DNA from: a bacterium
Lineage (GTDB): Bacteria; Verrucomicrobiota; Verrucomicrobiia; Chthoniobacterales; Terrimicrobiaceae
Assembly (NCBI GenBank): GCA_009920585.1
Contig: RFZT01000141.1
Location: 1 to 6,511 of the forward strand
Length of the DNA stretch: 6,511 nucleotides
Reading direction: 5' to 3'
The notes beneath the pieces were generated by a model, which worked only from the letters and a program-made list of their open reading frames with translations, was not told the DNA's origin and searched no databases. This document shows, piece by piece, positions 6,048 to 6,511 of the stretch (within the stretch, counting starts at the first letter, position 1; every line of letters begins with the position of its first letter). The position numbers and the translations under genes are program-made.

Positions 6048-6511
6048 ATACTCGCACCTACTTAGCCGTCGATCTTGGAGCTTCCAGTGGTCGTGTGATG
6101 GCTGGCCACTTTGATGGATCCACACTCGTACTCGAGGAAGTCAACCGCTTCCCGAATAATGGGGTTCAACATGCGGATGGGTGGCATTGGGAAGCAACAC
6201 GACTTTTTCAAGACATCCAGAGCGGCCTTGCTGAAGCAGGCAAGAGATTCGGCAACCACATTGTGAGCGTGGCCGTTGACACTTGGGGTGTTGACTACGG
6301 GCTCATCGATGGCAACGGTCAAATCGTCAACGAACCCTTAATGTATCGCGATAGCCGCACCGATGGGATGATCGCCGAAGCCGAGCGACTCGTTGGCGCT
6401 AGTGACATGTGGAATCGCACCGGCATTCAGTCGTTGTTTTTTAATACCGTCTATCAGTTGATGGCGGAGTCCCGAGGATCTGCTGTTTCCAAGGCGAAGC
6501 ATCTGCTTTTC
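6044..6511 (+). CDS. rhaB: L-rhamnulokinase, N-terminal part (3' end outside window)
   Basis: This FGGY-family sugar kinase transfers phosphate from ATP to L-rhamnulose, giving the rhamnulose-1-phosphate used by the fused aldolase encoded divergently. The first 156 residues are present, about a third of the usual 480-490. Visible features are the N-terminal ATP-binding motif VDLGASSGR at 9-17, with the Ser-Ser-Gly-Arg typical of rhamnulokinases; GWHWE at 46-50; the catalytic-region motif VAVDTWGVDYGL at 76-87, with Asp84 next to the Gly-Leu; YRDSRTDGM at 101-109; and FFNTVYQL, which is characteristic of RhaB. The ATG overlaps the regulator's TGA as ATGA, implying translational coupling and a shared transcript. 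A purine-rich GGAGG lies about 16 bases upstream, rather far for a normal ribosome site, which fits coupling. The frame is intact to the window edge. Confidence 0.95.
   Translation, partial: MNTRTYLAVDLGASSGRVMAGHFDGSTLVLEEVNRFPNNGVQHADGWHWEATRLFQDIQSGLAEAGKRFGNHIVSVAVDTWGVDYGLIDGNGQIVNEPLMYRDSRTDGMIAEAERLVGASDMWNRTGIQSLFFNTVYQLMAESRGSAVSKAKHLLF

Noticed and set aside
6062..6322. Minus-strand 86-codon open frame
   Set aside because: It is antisense to the conserved N-terminal kinase motifs of RhaB.

Overview
The window reads as a chromosomal segment of a Gram-negative-type bacterium with roughly balanced base composition. The best guess at lineage is Verrucomicrobiota or another PVC-group member. 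This rests on the general look of the secreted transglutaminase-like/TPR protein and on the fused rhamnulose-phosphate aldolase/dehydrogenase, which resembles forms I associate with Verrucomicrobiota, Planctomycetota and Bacteroidota. It is inference from protein style, not a database match. There is no phage, insertion-sequence, CRISPR or RNA-gene signal, and every stretch without a gene is short (about 110 bases or less).

Layout. (1) Positions 1-810, minus strand: 5' part of an MDR-superfamily 2-enoyl thioester reductase-like gene, cut by the window edge. (2) A 110-base divergent spacer. (3) Positions 921-2888, plus strand: a large exported protein with a transglutaminase-like Cys/His core and a TPR-like C-terminal region. 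(4) A strong hairpin at 2920-2950, with T-rich flanks on both strands, that can terminate this gene and the convergent one. (5) Positions 2965-5196, minus strand: a fused class II aldolase/short-chain dehydrogenase (RhaEW type). (6) An 80-base divergent control region with a perfect 10-bp tandem repeat and two small inverted repeats. (7) Positions 5277-6047, plus strand: a DeoR-family regulator. (8) Positions 6044-6511, plus strand: N-terminal third of L-rhamnulokinase (RhaB), overlapping the regulator by 4 bases and cut by the window end.

Genes 5, 7 and 8 form an L-rhamnose catabolic locus. RhaB phosphorylates L-rhamnulose. The aldolase half of RhaEW splits rhamnulose-1-phosphate into dihydroxyacetone phosphate and L-lactaldehyde. 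The dehydrogenase half oxidises the lactaldehyde to L-lactate with NAD. The DeoR protein, divergent from rhaEW and coupled to rhaB, is the natural candidate to control both directions from the shared spacer. The isomerase (RhaA) is not in the window and would be expected downstream of rhaB or elsewhere. The enoyl reductase and the transglutaminase-like gene show no evident link to rhamnose use and are separated from it by the terminator. I see no wholly new system here. The points most worth checking are the operator-like tandem repeat, the unassigned secreted protein, and the uncertain starts at the divergent promoter.
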